A DNA stretch of 64,000 nucleotides, from NCBI GenBank assembly GCA_963768945.1, contig CAVYJW010000003.1, positions 1,798,001-1,862,000 on the forward strand. The letters are read 5' to 3'. A model generated the notes under the pieces. That model searched no databases, was not told where the DNA came from, and saw only the letters and a program-made list of their open reading frames with translations. Each line of letters starts with the position of its first letter. Position 1 is the stretch's first letter. Of this stretch, positions 1-9,016 are shown one piece after another. Position numbers and translations under genes: made by a program. The DNA comes from RYN-230 sp963768945 (GTDB taxonomy: Bacteria > Actinomycetota > Actinomycetes > Streptosporangiales > Streptosporangiaceae).

Positions 1-2155
1 GTTCCAGGTAGCCGACCGCGAGCTTCATGACTTCCGCCGACTGCAGCACGAACGGCAACTGCATCTGCCCGGTGCCGAACAGCTCGCCGACCGTCTTCAT
101 CCCGTCCAGCAGGACGTCGTTGACGATCTCCAGAGCCGGGCGCTGGGCCACCGCCTCGTCTAGGTCGGCCTCGAGACCGCCCCGCTCCCCGTCGATGATC
201 CGCCGCTTGAGGCGTTCCCAGAGCGGCAGGCCCGCGAGCTCGGCGGCCCGGCTGGCCTTGACCGCGGCCGCGTCGACGCCCTCGAACAGCTCCAGGAGCC
301 GGGACAGCGGGTCATAGCCTTCCCGCCGGCGGTCGTAGACAAGATCCAGCGCGACCTGCAGCTGCTCATCAGGGATGCGGGCGATCGGCATGATCCGCGA
401 GGCGTGCACGATCGCGGAGTCCAGCCCGGCCCGCACGCACTCGTCGAGGAACACCGAGTTCAGCACCGCGCGCGCGGCCGGGTTCAGCCCGAACGACACG
501 TTCGACACGCCCAGCGTGGTCTGGACCTCCGGGTAACGCTGCTTGAGCTGCCGGATCGCCTCGATCGTCTCGATCGCGTCGCGCCTGGTCTCCTCCTGGC
601 CAGTGGCGATGGGGAACGTGAGGCAGTCCACGATGATGTCCGACGGGCGCATGCCCCAGTTCCCGGTCAGGTCCTCGATCAGCCGGGTGGCCACCGCGAG
701 CTTCCACTGGGCGGTGCGGGCCTGGCCCTGCTCGTCGATGGTCAGCGCGATCACCGCGGCGCCATGCTCCACGACCAGGGGCATGACCTTCGCCAGCCGC
801 GAGTCAGGCCCGTCGCCGTCCTCGTAGTTGACCGAGTTGACCACCGCCCGGCCGGCCAGCAGCTCCAGCCCGGTCCTGATCACCTCCGGCTCGGTGGAGT
901 CGATCACCAGCGGCAGCGTGGCCGCGGTAGCCAGCCCGGCCACCTCGGTCATGTCGGCCGGGCCGTCCCGGCCCACGTAATCGATGCACAGGTCGAGCAG
1001 GTGCGCGCCGTCCCGGGTCTGTGCCCGGGCGATCTCCACGCAGTCGTCCCAGCGGCCCTCGATGAGGGCCTCGCGGAACGCCTTCGAGCCGTTGGCGTTG
1101 GTACGCTCCCCGATCGCCAGGAACGACGTGTCCTGCCGGAACGGGATGTGCTGGTAGAGCGAGGCCACCCCGGGCTCGGGCCGGGGCCTGCGCGGTGCCA
1201 CCGGCAGCCCGTGCAGCCGCTCCACCACGGCGGCCAGGTGCTCGGGCGTGGTGCCGCAGCACCCGCCGACCAGGGCCAGCCCGAACTGCTCGGTGAATCT
1301 GGCGTGCGCGTCGGCCAGCTGGTCTGGGCTCAGCGGGTACCGGGCACCGTCGGAGGTGAGCACCGGCAGCCCGGCGTTGGGCATGCAGGACAGCGGGATG
1401 CGCGAGTGCCCGGCCAGGTACCGCAGGTGCTCACTCATCTCACCGGGCCCGGTCGCGCAGTTCAGCCCGATCAGGGTGATGCCCAGCGGCTCCAGGGCGG
1501 TGAGCGCGGCGCCGATCTCGCTGCCCAGCAGCATGGCGCCGGTGGTCTCGATGGTCACCTGGGCGATCAGCGGGAGCTGGGCGCCCGCCCCGGTCATGGC
1601 CCGCCGCGCGCCGATGATCGCGGCCTTGGCCTGGAGCAGGTCCTGGCTGGTCTCAATGATGATCGCATCGGCCCCGCCGCTGATCAGCCCCGCCGCGCCG
1701 AGCTGGTAGGCGTCGCGCAGATCGGCGAACCGGGCGTGGCCCAGGGTCGGAAGCTTGGTGCCTGGCCCCATGGAGCCGAGCACCCAGCGAGGCCGCCCGG
1801 GGGTGGACCACCGGTCCGCCGCCTCCCGGGCGATCCTGGCTCCCGCCTCGGACAGCTCGGCGATCCGCGCGGAAAGCCCGTATTCACCCAGATTACTGAG
1901 GTTTGCCCCGAAAGTGTTGGTGGTGACGCAGTCCACGCCTGCTTCGAGATAACCCTCATGCACCGCGCGGACGATGTCCGGCCGGGTCACGTTGAGGATT
2001 TCGTTGCATCCCTCATGTCCGTCGAAATCCTCCAGCGTGGCGTCACTGGCCTGGAGCATCGTTCCCATTGCCCCATCGGCTACCACCAGGTGATCCCCGA
2101 GGACGGCACCGAGTTCCGGCCGGGCCTCCTGGGCCGGGCGGGCAGTGTTCGTCAT
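1..2155 (-). CDS. metH: cobalamin-dependent methionine synthase (5' two thirds, truncated by window edge)
   Basis: Transfers a methyl group from methyltetrahydrofolate to homocysteine in the cytosol. The gene runs off the left edge, so about 718 N-terminal residues remain of a family usually near 1,200. The homocysteine barrel occupies roughly residues 15-320, with a zinc-ligand Cys near 231 and the GGCCG ligand motif near 300. A pterin-binding barrel follows. The fragment ends in the cap of the cobalamin module (GQMQLPFVLQSAEVMK), so the cobalamin DxHxxG loop and SAM reactivation domain lie outside. The ATG at 2155 follows a G-rich Shine-Dalgarno. A small palindrome (CCCTA-TTC-TAGGG, 2161-2173) overlaps the leader. 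I see no cobalamin riboswitch in the 142-bp gap to the divergent PAC2 gene. Confidence 0.97.
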   Translation of the reverse strand, partial: MTNTARPAQEARPELGAVLGDHLVVADGAMGTMLQASDATLEDFDGHEGCNEILNVTRPDIVRAVHEGYLEAGVDCVTTNTFGANLSNLGEYGLSARIAELSEAGARIAREAADRWSTPGRPRWVLGSMGPGTKLPTLGHARFADLRDAYQLGAAGLISGGADAIIIETSQDLLQAKAAIIGARRAMTGAGAQLPLIAQVTIETTGAMLLGSEIGAALTALEPLGITLIGLNCATGPGEMSEHLRYLAGHSRIPLSCMPNAGLPVLTSDGARYPLSPDQLADAHARFTEQFGLALVGGCCGTTPEHLAAVVERLHGLPVAPRRPRPEPGVASLYQHIPFRQDTSFLAIGERTNANGSKAFREALIEGRWDDCVEIARAQTRDGAHLLDLCIDYVGRDGPADMTEVAGLATAATLPLVIDSTEPEVIRTGLELLAGRAVVNSVNYEDGDGPDSRLAKVMPLVVEHGAAVIALTIDEQGQARTAQWKLAVATRLIEDLTGNWGMRPSDIIVDCLTFPIATGQEETRRDAIETIEAIRQLKQRYPEVQTTLGVSNVSFGLNPAARAVLNSVFLDECVRAGLDSAIVHASRIMPIARIPDEQLQVALDLVYDRRREGYDPLSRLLELFEGVDAAAVKASRAAELAGLPLWERLKRRIIDGERGGLEADLDEAVAQRPALEIVNDVLLDGMKTVGELFGTGQMQLPFVLQSAEVMKLAVGYLE

Positions 2156-2297
2156 AGGCCCCCTATTCTAGGGCGACGCGTCCTGGGGGCGGCTGAGCCG
2201 GGAGCAACGGCACCGACCCCGGGCCACGCGGCGATCAACGAGGTACACGTAACCTGGAGTCATCCGGGCAAGCGGCGGCCCGCGAAGGAGGTGGTGG

Positions 2298-3158
2298 GTG
2301 ATCGAGCTGAACGGCGATCGGGCGCTCTGTTCGCCAGCAGTCATCGCTGCCTTCGAGGGCTGGAATGACGCTGGGGAGGCCGCCAGCGGGGTGGTCGACC
2401 ACCTGGGGCTGGCCTGGGATGCCACCCAGATAGGTGCCATCGATCCGGAGGATTACTACGATTTCCAGGTGACCCGGCCGGTCATGGAGGTCTCCGAGGG
2501 CCGTACCGAGCGGCTGGTCTGGCCCACCACGCGACTGTCCGTGGCCAGCCCGGAGGGCCTGGGCCGTGACATCGTCCTGGTCCACGGGATCGAGCCCAAT
2601 ATGCGCTGGCGCGGCTTCAGCGATGAGCTGGTGCGGTCCCTCGCCGACCTCGGCGCCGAGACGGTGGTGCTGCTGGGCGCGCTGCTCGCGGACTCCCCGC
2701 ACACGCGCCCGGTACCGGTGGCCGCGGCGGCGTCCGATCCGGCTCTGGCCAGCGAGCTGCACGTCGAGCCGGTGGAGTACAAGGGCCCGACGGGGATCGT
2801 CGGGGTGCTCCAGCATGCCTGCTCGCAGGCGGGCATCGCGACGGTGTCGCTCTGGGCGTCGGTGCCCCACTACGTGGCCCAGCCGCCCAGCCCCAAGGCC
2901 ACCCTGGCCCTGCTCCGGGGCGTCGAGGACGTCCTGGACATGTCACTGCCGCTGGGTGACCTGCCCCAGGAGGCCCGGGCCTGGGAGCGCGGGGTCGACG
3001 AGCTGGCGGAGCAGGACACCGAGGTCGCGGACTACGTCCGCACCCTCGAGGAAGCCAAGGACGCGACCGACCTCCCCGAAGCCAGCGGCGACGCCATCGC
3101 CCGCGAATTCGAGCGCTACCTCCGCCGCCGCCGCCACCCCGGCGAACCGGGCCGGTAA
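2298..3158 (+). CDS. PAC2 family protein, ParJ-like
   Basis: A 286-residue protein of the PAC2 (proteasome-assembly-chaperone-like) family, recognised by its N-terminal AAFEGWNDAGEAA motif and the PTGIVGVLQH and SLWASVPHYVAQPPSPKA core. It starts at GTG, with GGAGG about 6 bases upstream. In Streptomyces the PAC2 protein in this neighbourhood (SCO1662, ParJ) binds ParA and influences chromosome segregation. That role is inferred here from family and position (metH on one side, SCO1664 family on the other). The stop codon region is reiterated: GCCGGTAATTC at 3151 is followed by GCCGGTAAGGC at 3162. The C-terminus is basic and Arg-rich. Confidence 0.9.
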   Translation: MIELNGDRALCSPAVIAAFEGWNDAGEAASGVVDHLGLAWDATQIGAIDPEDYYDFQVTRPVMEVSEGRTERLVWPTTRLSVASPEGLGRDIVLVHGIEPNMRWRGFSDELVRSLADLGAETVVLLGALLADSPHTRPVPVAAAASDPALASELHVEPVEYKGPTGIVGVLQHACSQAGIATVSLWASVPHYVAQPPSPKATLALLRGVEDVLDMSLPLGDLPQEARAWERGVDELAEQDTEVADYVRTLEEAKDATDLPEASGDAIAREFERYLRRRRHPGEPGR

Positions 3159-3304
3159 TTCGCCGGTAAGGCCCCAGCCATGGCGCCCACACGTACCGGC
3201 AGCATTCACCACGGCCGATTTGCGGGCGAGGCGGGCACGCTCCCGCCCCTTGGACAACACCAGCCCCCCAGGCCCCCCAGGCCCCCCAGGCCCCACGCCC
3301 CGGT

Positions 3305-3354
3305 CGTGATCAGACGATCGGTGTCGCCATCACGACACCATTCGTTAGATCACG
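3305..3354. repeat. 50-nt dispersed palindromic element, copy 1
   Basis: Two 19-nt arms (CGTGATCAGACGATCGGTG and CACCATTCGTTAGATCACG) pair with four mismatches around a 12-nt loop ending in ATCACGA. A second copy at 57897-57946 matches 42 of 50 bases and pairs with one mismatch. Both copies lie downstream of a plus-strand gene and face the 3' end of a minus-strand gene or remnant, which suits a REP-like element or bidirectional terminator. The function is inferred. It lies inside the 666-bp non-coding stretch 3159-3824. Confidence 0.75.
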
Positions 3355-3437
3355 AAGAGGCGCGGGCTGAGGGGCGGGGCCGACGGGATGCGGGGGGCCG
3401 GTGGGGAGGTGGTGACGCGGGCACGGAGGGCGGCGGC

Positions 3438-3695
3438 GACCTGCGGCACAGCTGATCTACGGCGAGCTAACCGGCGGCCCTAGCCACACCGCCGGCACAT
3501 TCAGACGACCTGGACCACAGCTGATCTGCGGGCGAACCAAACAGGCGACCTCAGCCACAAGGCCCGCACGTGCAGGAGACCTGTGCCACCGCTGATTTGC
3601 GGGCGAACTAACCGGCGACCCTGCCCACAAGGCGTGCACATACAGGGGACCTGTACCAGAGCTGAATTGCGGGCGAAGGCAGGCGTGCTGCAGGC
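3438..3695. repeat. about 70-nt imperfect tandem repeat, 3.5 copies
   Basis: Units begin with GACCTG at 3438, 3507, 3578 and 3648 (spacing 69, 71 and 70). Each carries the core GCTGATTTGCGGGCGAA (or a close variant) about 12 bases in, then a CCCACAAGGC-like block. The fourth unit is partial. A diverged core also occurs near 3220. No convincing open reading frame spans the array. Units are diverged rather than identical, so this is an old array rather than fresh slippage. Its function is unknown. Confidence 0.8.
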
Positions 3696-3731
3696 GAGCC
3701 CTGCCCGAGCCTGCGAATGGCGGGGGGCTGC

Positions 3732-3823
3732 GGGGGGTTCGTCCCCCGGGCCAGCAGAGTGGGGGGTCCAGGGGGGTCGTCCCCCCGGGCCAGCAGAGCA
3801 GGGGGTCCAGGGGGTTGCCCCGG
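3732..3823. repeat. 39-nt GC-hairpin repeat, 2.4 copies, downstream of the SCO1664-family gene
   Basis: Two 39-nt units (3732-3770, 3771-3809) and a partial third (3810-3823) each hold a self-complementary G-run/C-run hairpin (GGGGGG-TCGT-CCCCCC type) followed by CCAGCAGAG and GGTCCA. On the minus strand they lie immediately after the stop of the gene ending at 3825, so they could form a ladder of strong terminator hairpins without a U-tract. Similar GGACCCC-rich palindromes are common downstream of actinomycete genes. Confidence 0.65.
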
Positions 3824-3824
3824 A

Positions 3825-4628
3825 CTAGTACGGCGGCCAGGGGACTGCGGGCCAGTCCTCTGGGGGGTACGGGTGGACACGCGCTTCGAGCAGCAGGTCG
3901 ACGCGCTGCTTGGTGGCCCGGACCTCGCTGGCGGACAGCCGCTGCGCCAGCTCGTCGGCGAGCGGCCCGCTTTCGAGTTCCCCCTGGAGCCTGACCAGCG
4001 TCTCGATGGCCCGCGCGGGCAGTTTCCGGCCCCGCCACTGCCACAGCACGGTGCGGAGCTTGTACTCCTCGCCGAAGCACACGCCGTGGTCACACCCGTA
4101 GAGCCGCTCCGCGTTGACCGGCAGCAGGTGACCGATCTTGCGGTCCGCGTTGTTGACCACGGCGTCGAACACGGACATATCCCGGAGCATGTGGTGATCC
4201 GAGCGCCGGGACAGGGCCACCAGGTCCATGCTGGCGTCGGGCTCGATCCACAGCTGGCACATGCCCGGGCCGAACGGGCCATCCCGGTACACGGTCGGCG
4301 GGACCAGGTCCCAGCCGACCGCCCGGGACACCGCGTAGGCGGCCACTTCCCGGCCGGCCAGCGTGCCGTGCGGGAAATCCCACAGCGGCCGCTCACCCGC
4401 GATCGGCTTGTATACGCAGGCCGATTCGGCGGAACCGCGGCGGATCGTGCAGTACAAAGTGGCGTTCGAGGCGACGATCAGGCGCCCCTCGACCTCCAGT
4501 TCGCCCTCGCGGAGCAGTTCGAGTGCATCCTCGTGGTCATCCGGGATCTGCCTGGGACGGCGCGGGGGGCGTGGCCGGGAGAGCCGGCGTGCGGGCGGCT
4601 TTTCAGCCATTGGCGGCCCGGTGGCCAT
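3825..4628 (-). CDS. SCO1664-family protein (PI3/PI4-kinase-like fold, function unknown)
   Basis: A 267-residue member of an actinobacterial family with distant similarity to phosphatidylinositol 3/4-kinases. The kinase-like catalytic stretch DAVVNNADRKIGHLL is present near residues 155-170, and VYKPIAGERPLWDFP resembles a nucleotide-binding region near residue 70. It is the third gene of a tight three-gene set with DUF3090 and a histidine phosphatase. In Streptomyces the set directly follows mshC, which is missing here. Starts at 4628 and 4610 are both possible, overlapping the DUF3090 gene by 26 or 8 bases. The substrate is unknown. Confidence 0.88.
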   Translation of the reverse strand: MATGPPMAEKPPARRLSRPRPPRRPRQIPDDHEDALELLREGELEVEGRLIVASNATLYCTIRRGSAESACVYKPIAGERPLWDFPHGTLAGREVAAYAVSRAVGWDLVPPTVYRDGPFGPGMCQLWIEPDASMDLVALSRRSDHHMLRDMSVFDAVVNNADRKIGHLLPVNAERLYGCDHGVCFGEEYKLRTVLWQWRGRKLPARAIETLVRLQGELESGPLADELAQRLSASEVRATKQRVDLLLEARVHPYPPEDWPAVPWPPY

Positions 4629-5163
4629 TTTGGCGCGGGCAGATGTGCCCCTCAGTGTCGAGCGGCAGGCCGCAGAGCGGGCATGGCGGCCGGCCCTGTC
4701 CCAGGATGCGCAGCGCCCGCTGGGAAAAGGCCCGCGCCGAGGCCGCGGTGATACGGACCCGGAGCACCCCCGGCCCGTTCTCGGGGATGTCCTCGGCCAG
4801 CGGCTCGACCGGGGTCTCGGACTCCTCCTGGGCCTCGATCACCACCCGCTCGTCCTCGCCGTCCCAGGCCAGGGCGATCGCGCCGACCCGGAAGTCCTCC
4901 ATCAGCGGCAGATCCAGCGGCTCGTCGTCGGTGAGATCCGAAGGAGTAGCGGCGGGCACAGACGTCAGGCCGCCGGTCCGCCTGAGCACCTCGTCGAGCA
5001 GTTCCTCAAGCCGCTCCGCGAGCAGGCTGACCTGGAATTTCTCCAGGGCCACGCTCGTCACCCGGCCGCTGGCGCTGGCCTGCAGGTAAAACGTGCGCTC
5101 CCCAGGTTGCCCGACCGTGCCGGCCACGAAACGCTCCGGCGGGTCATAGGAGTAGACAGGCAT
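4603..5163 (-). CDS. DUF3090 family protein with C-terminal zinc ribbon
   Basis: A 186-residue DUF3090 (SCO1665-like) protein. The N-terminus (YSYDPPERFVAGTVGQPG, then RTFYLQA) and the ALEKFQVSLLAERLEELLDEV helix are typical of the family. The last 25 residues hold CPLCG and HICP pairs, a likely zinc ribbon. Its biochemical role is not known. It is strictly linked in actinobacteria to the SCO1664-family and MSMEG_4193-type genes. The ATG at 5163 lies 5 bases after the TAA of the upstream phosphatase, whose last codons supply the Shine-Dalgarno GGAGGATAAGG, so translation is probably coupled. Confidence 0.9.
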   Translation of the reverse strand: MPVYSYDPPERFVAGTVGQPGERTFYLQASASGRVTSVALEKFQVSLLAERLEELLDEVLRRTGGLTSVPAATPSDLTDDEPLDLPLMEDFRVGAIALAWDGEDERVVIEAQEESETPVEPLAEDIPENGPGVLRVRITAASARAFSQRALRILGQGRPPCPLCGLPLDTEGHICPRQNGHRAANG

Positions 5164-5168
5164 GATCC

Positions 5169-5930
5169 TTATCCTCCCGCTCCCCCGCCGATGGCCGCGT
5201 CACCCTCCCCGAACGGGGGCCGGGACGCGGCCTCAACGGCCCCCTGCGGCGCTCCGCCATTTGCCGCCGCCTTCCCCGCGACCGCCCCGGCCTCGTGCGG
5301 CCTGGCCAGCCCGGCGGCGGTGCGGCCAGTGTCATTCATTCGTACCAGGAAAGGCCGGAGCGGGGTGTACCGGATGACGCTCAGCGAGCACGGATCGACC
5401 TGGATGCGCTGGCTCAGGTCCAGGTGCAGGCCGAGGCTGTCCGCGATGACCGACTTGATGACGTCCCCATGCGAGCAGATCACGTAGACCGCGTCCTTGC
5501 CGAGCCTGGCGTTCCACTCCCGCACCGCGTTCACCGCGCGGTGCTGCACCTCGGGCAGGGACTCCGCGTCCTTCCCGGGAAAGCGCACCGCGCTGGGATG
5601 GGCCTGCACCACCCGCCACAGCGGGTCCTTGGCCAGCCGCTTGAGCGGCTGGCCGGTCCAGTCGCCGTACTTGACCTCGGCGAACTGCTCGTCCTCCTGA
5701 ACCGCGAGCGCCGAGCCGTCCCGCGCCGCCGCGATCGCCTCCGCAGTCTCCCGGCAGCGGTCCAGCGGGCTGGTGATGATCGCATCCAGTGGCACGTCGG
5801 CCAGCCGGTCGGCCAGCGCCACAGCCTGCGCCCGGCCACGGTCATCCAGCGGGATTCCCGGAGTTCGGCCAGTGAGAACAGTTCCCGTCCCGGCCGTAAG
5901 CCCATGCCGCACCAGCAAAACCAACGTCAC
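5169..5930 (-). CDS. histidine phosphatase, MSMEG_4193-type phosphomutase
   Basis: A 253-residue histidine phosphatase superfamily enzyme. The N-terminal LVRHG motif (residues 6-10) supplies the phospho-accepting His. ITSPLDRCRETA and the later VICSHGDVIK motif supply the second catalytic His. The region after about residue 205 is an Ala/Gly-rich extension beyond the usual length. The substrate is unknown. It heads the three-gene minus-strand set with DUF3090 and the SCO1664-family gene. It starts at GTG 5930, and the true start is well defined by the conserved MTLVLLVRHG beginning. Confidence 0.88.
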   Translation of the reverse strand: MTLVLLVRHGLTAGTGTVLTGRTPGIPLDDRGRAQAVALADRLADVPLDAIITSPLDRCRETAEAIAAARDGSALAVQEDEQFAEVKYGDWTGQPLKRLAKDPLWRVVQAHPSAVRFPGKDAESLPEVQHRAVNAVREWNARLGKDAVYVICSHGDVIKSVIADSLGLHLDLSQRIQVDPCSLSVIRYTPLRPFLVRMNDTGRTAAGLARPHEAGAVAGKAAANGGAPQGAVEAASRPPFGEGDAAIGGGAGG

Positions 5931-6016
5931 GCCACGACTCTAGAGGGTCGGTGGCAATGGTGGAGAAACGCGCCGCCGGAGTCCTCGCGGCGGCTGCCGG
6001 ACGCTTACCGGCTGGT

Positions 6017-6652
6017 CTAGCCGCCCGCCTGGGACAGGCCCCGCCCGCTGCCGGGCCGCCCGAACACGTAGGTGGCCGCGCCGAAGCTGACCATATCGCC
6101 GTCCCGCACCGGCACCCACGCCCTGACCCGCCAGCCGTTCAGCCTGGTGCCGTTGGTGGAGCCCAGGTCATCCAGCATCCAGCCGCTGGCCTCGCGCTTG
6201 AGCCCGGCGTGCCAGCGGGAGATGGTCGGGTCGGGCAGGACCATGTCGCAGCCGGCATCCCGGCCGATGGTAAAACGGCTCTGCCCGTCAGGAGGGAACG
6301 ACAGCAGCCGGGCGGGAGCCGGCCGCGAACTGCCCGCCATCATGCCGGCCAGCGTGGTCCGGCCACGGTTCCAGCAGCCCGCCACGGTGCTGCCCAGCCG
6401 ACGCCGGGACGGCAGGTCGGCCAGCACGGCCTCAAGATCATGCCGGTAGCGGGCCTTCAGCGCTGCTCCCAGCCGCTGATCCAGCGTGTCATGAGTGAGG
6501 CGGCCCTCGGCGTACCGCTCGCTGAGCTGGCTGATCACCGCCTCACGCTCGGCATCAGAAGCGCGGACACGGTCAGCTGGCCGCCATCGGTGGTGCGGGG
6601 GATCAGGGCGGTCCGCAGGCACGCCATCGCCCGGGTTCCCTTCCATGGTCAT
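6017..6652 (-). CDS. DUF1707 and FHA domain protein
   Basis: A predicted regulatory phosphothreonine-binding protein. A DUF1707 segment (RASDAEREAVISQL ... GRLTHDTLDQRL) lies near residues 25-80. It is followed by a C-terminal forkhead-associated domain with FTIGRDAGCDMVLPD, SRWHA and DLGSTNGTRLNG, the residues that contact phosphothreonine. The pairing is frequent in actinobacteria and usually connects to Ser/Thr kinase signalling. The start is uncertain: ATG 6652 or 6646 fit the family, while a GTG at 6724 would add 24 unusual residues. It is divergent from the helicase gene across about 190 bases. Confidence 0.85.
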   Translation of the reverse strand: MTMEGNPGDGVPADRPDPPHHRWRPADRVRASDAEREAVISQLSERYAEGRLTHDTLDQRLGAALKARYRHDLEAVLADLPSRRRLGSTVAGCWNRGRTTLAGMMAGSSRPAPARLLSFPPDGQSRFTIGRDAGCDMVLPDPTISRWHAGLKREASGWMLDDLGSTNGTRLNGWRVRAWVPVRDGDMVSFGAATYVFGRPGSGRGLSQAGG

Positions 6653-6840
6653 GAGTATCAGCGAGGGCAGCCACGGGCACAAGCGAAAGAATCCGCCCCT
6701 CACGTGAAGCGGAAACAGCCCCACTTATCCTGCGGCATTCTCGTGTGGGACCGAATGCCGGGAGTGCCCGGCCGTTGTTTCGTTGCGGAGGCTGTTTCGC
6801 TGCCCGGCATTGTCGGGCCTCCCCGTTAGGCTGGCTTGCG

Positions 6841-8984
6841 ATGTCCGTGGTGACTGAGGTGGGCGGAACGCCGCTGCCCGACGATCTTCCCGACGTGTTC
6901 GGTGAGTTCTGCGCGGCCGGCCTGTGGCCGGGGCTGGACCGCAAGCTGGCCGGGCAACTGGCCGGCGCAGGCATTACCGGGCCGGCGCTGGTCACCGCGG
7001 GCCGCCTGGAGCTCATCAACGGAATCAGTGCTGAGCGCGCGCAGTGGCTGGCCGCCGCGTTCCACGACGCCCGGCCCTGCTACGAGACCGCGCAATTGCT
7101 GGCCGCCTGCCAGGTGCCGGCCCGGTTCGCCGGGCCCGCCGTGGCCATGCTGGGCCGAACCGCCCAGGACCAGCTGCGCCAGGACCCGTGGCGGCTGCTG
7201 GCGCTGCCCCAGATCCGGCCGGACCAGGCGGACTGGTTCGCCCGGAAGCTGCTGCGCGGGCAGGCCACCCCGCAGGATCGGCGGCGCGGCCGTGCGCTGG
7301 TCAGCTATCTGCTGGCCCGGGCGGCGCGAGGCGGCCATACCGCGGTGCCCGCCGGGGTGATCGCCGGCGCCCTGGCCAGGTTCCGGATCGAGGATCCGGC
7401 GGCCGCCATCGCAGCCGCGGTGGACGAGGGCGCCGTGCTGCCGTTCGAGGCCGACCCAGGCGAGGCCGACCCAGGCGAGGCGGACCCTGCCGAGGCGGAC
7501 CCTGGCGAGGCGACGGACACCGCCGGAGATGAGTTCGCCGCCGAGGACGGGCTGGACGACAGCGAGGACTGCGAGGACAGCGAAAATGAGGAGCCGGCGA
7601 CGGCCGGGGTCCTGCTGGCGCTGTCCCGCTACGCCATGGCGGAGGAGATGGCCGCGGAGGGGCTGCAGCGGCTCGCCGCCCTGGCTGAGCCGCTCGACGC
7701 GGCGGACCATGATCCAGACGCCAACCCCGCCCTGGCCGCAGACCTTGACCCCACCCAGCAGGAAGCCGTGCGAGCGGTCACCGAGCACGGGGTGTCCGTC
7801 CTCACTGGCGGCCCGGGCACCGGCAAGAGCCGTACGGTGGCAGCGGTGGTGGCGATGGCCGCCGAGCGCGGCCTGACCGTGGCCCTGGCCGCCCCGACCG
7901 GGCGGGCCGCGAAGCGGCTGGAGGAACTCGCCGGTGCGCCGGCCACGACGGTGCACCGGTTGCTCGGGGCGCAGGACGGGGCCCGCGGCGCTAACCCGGC
8001 GGGGGGAGCTGGCGGCCCGTCGGCAGGCGGCTACCGGGGCGCGCCGGGCGAGTCAGGCTGGGTATTCAGCCGGAACGAGGAATGGCCGCTGGACGCGGAG
8101 CTGGTGGTGGTGGACGAGGCGTCCATGCTCGACGCCGAGCTGGCGACCGCGCTGGTCGAGGCCTGCCCGGACGGGGCAAGGCTGCTCCTCGTCGGTGACC
8201 CTGCGCAGCTGCCCTCGGTCGGGCCGGGGCGGGTGCTCGGCGACATCATCGACTCCGGCGCGGTGCCGGTCACCGAGCTGACCCGGCTGTACCGCCAGCG
8301 CGACGGCGGTGTCATCGCCCGGCTGGCCACCGCGGTGCGCGGCGGCACGCTGCCTCCGGTCGATTCGCCGGACCGGGAAGTGGTCGTGCTGGCCGCCCGC
8401 AGCAGCGGCGAGGCCGCGCACCGGGTGATGCAGCTCGTCACCGACTCGATCCCGCGCGCGCTGGGCATCCCGGCGGCGGACATCCAGGTGATCACCCCCG
8501 TGCACAAGGGCCGGCCGGGACGATCGCGCTGAACCAGGCCCTCAAGGAACGGCTCAATCCGGGGCCGGGCACGCACGGCGGCTTCGATCCGGGTGACCGT
8601 GTGGTCTCGGTCGCCAACCACGCCGACGCGGGGGTCACCAACGGCGAGGTCGGCACGGTGGTGGGCCGTGGCGACGGCGGTCTCCAGGTGGCCTTCCCCG
8701 CTGCCCCCGTGTGCGTCCCGGATAAGTTCCTCAGTGACCTGCGCCACGGCTGGGCGCTGACCGTGCACCGGGCCCAGGGTTCCGAATGGCCCGCGGTGGT
8801 GGCGGTGTTCCCGGCGGAGGCGGCGGGGATGCTGTCCCGGCCGCTGGTCTACACCGCGCTGACCCGTGCGCAGCGTCACCTGTCCGTGGTGCACGGAGCT
8901 GGCCCGTCGCTGTCGCGCGCGGTGTCCACCGTCGGCGAGCCGCCCCGGGTGACCCGGCTGGCCGCCCTGCTCGCCGGAATGTAG
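6841..8984 (+). CDS. recD2: RecD2-like ATP-dependent DNA helicase, one frameshift
   Basis: A superfamily 1B helicase of the RecD2 type. Walker A (GGPGTGKSRT) lies at about 7807-7836 and Walker B/DEAD-like VVVDEASMLD at about 8104-8133. The C-terminal UvrD-like motif is TVHRAQGSEWP. The reading frame breaks near 8510: the 5' part reads ITPVHKGRPG then stops at 8532, while the next frame continues GTIALNQALKERL through to 8984. Adding one C in the GGCC-GG run restores the expected KGPAGTIALN. This is probably a sequencing deletion. Residues around 205-225 form an acidic linker of four 15-nt units (DPGEA). An ATG at 6841 gives the conserved start. Confidence 0.85.
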
Positions 8985-9016
8985 ACCGGGGCGCGGGAGG
9001 GCTCCGGATAGAGCCG

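Noticed and set aside
2156..2297. Cobalamin riboswitch upstream of metH
   Set aside because: The 142-bp gap lacks the conserved B12 box and is too short for the full fold.
404..2368. 654-residue plus-strand open frame
   Set aside because: Antisense shadow of metH. It has Arg/Gly/Pro/His-biased composition and no family motifs, while the minus strand encodes a clear MetH.
8500..8600. Programmed frameshift or in-frame selenocysteine in recD2
   Set aside because: There is no slippery sequence or SECIS-like hairpin at the site. A one-base deletion in a GC run explains the break.
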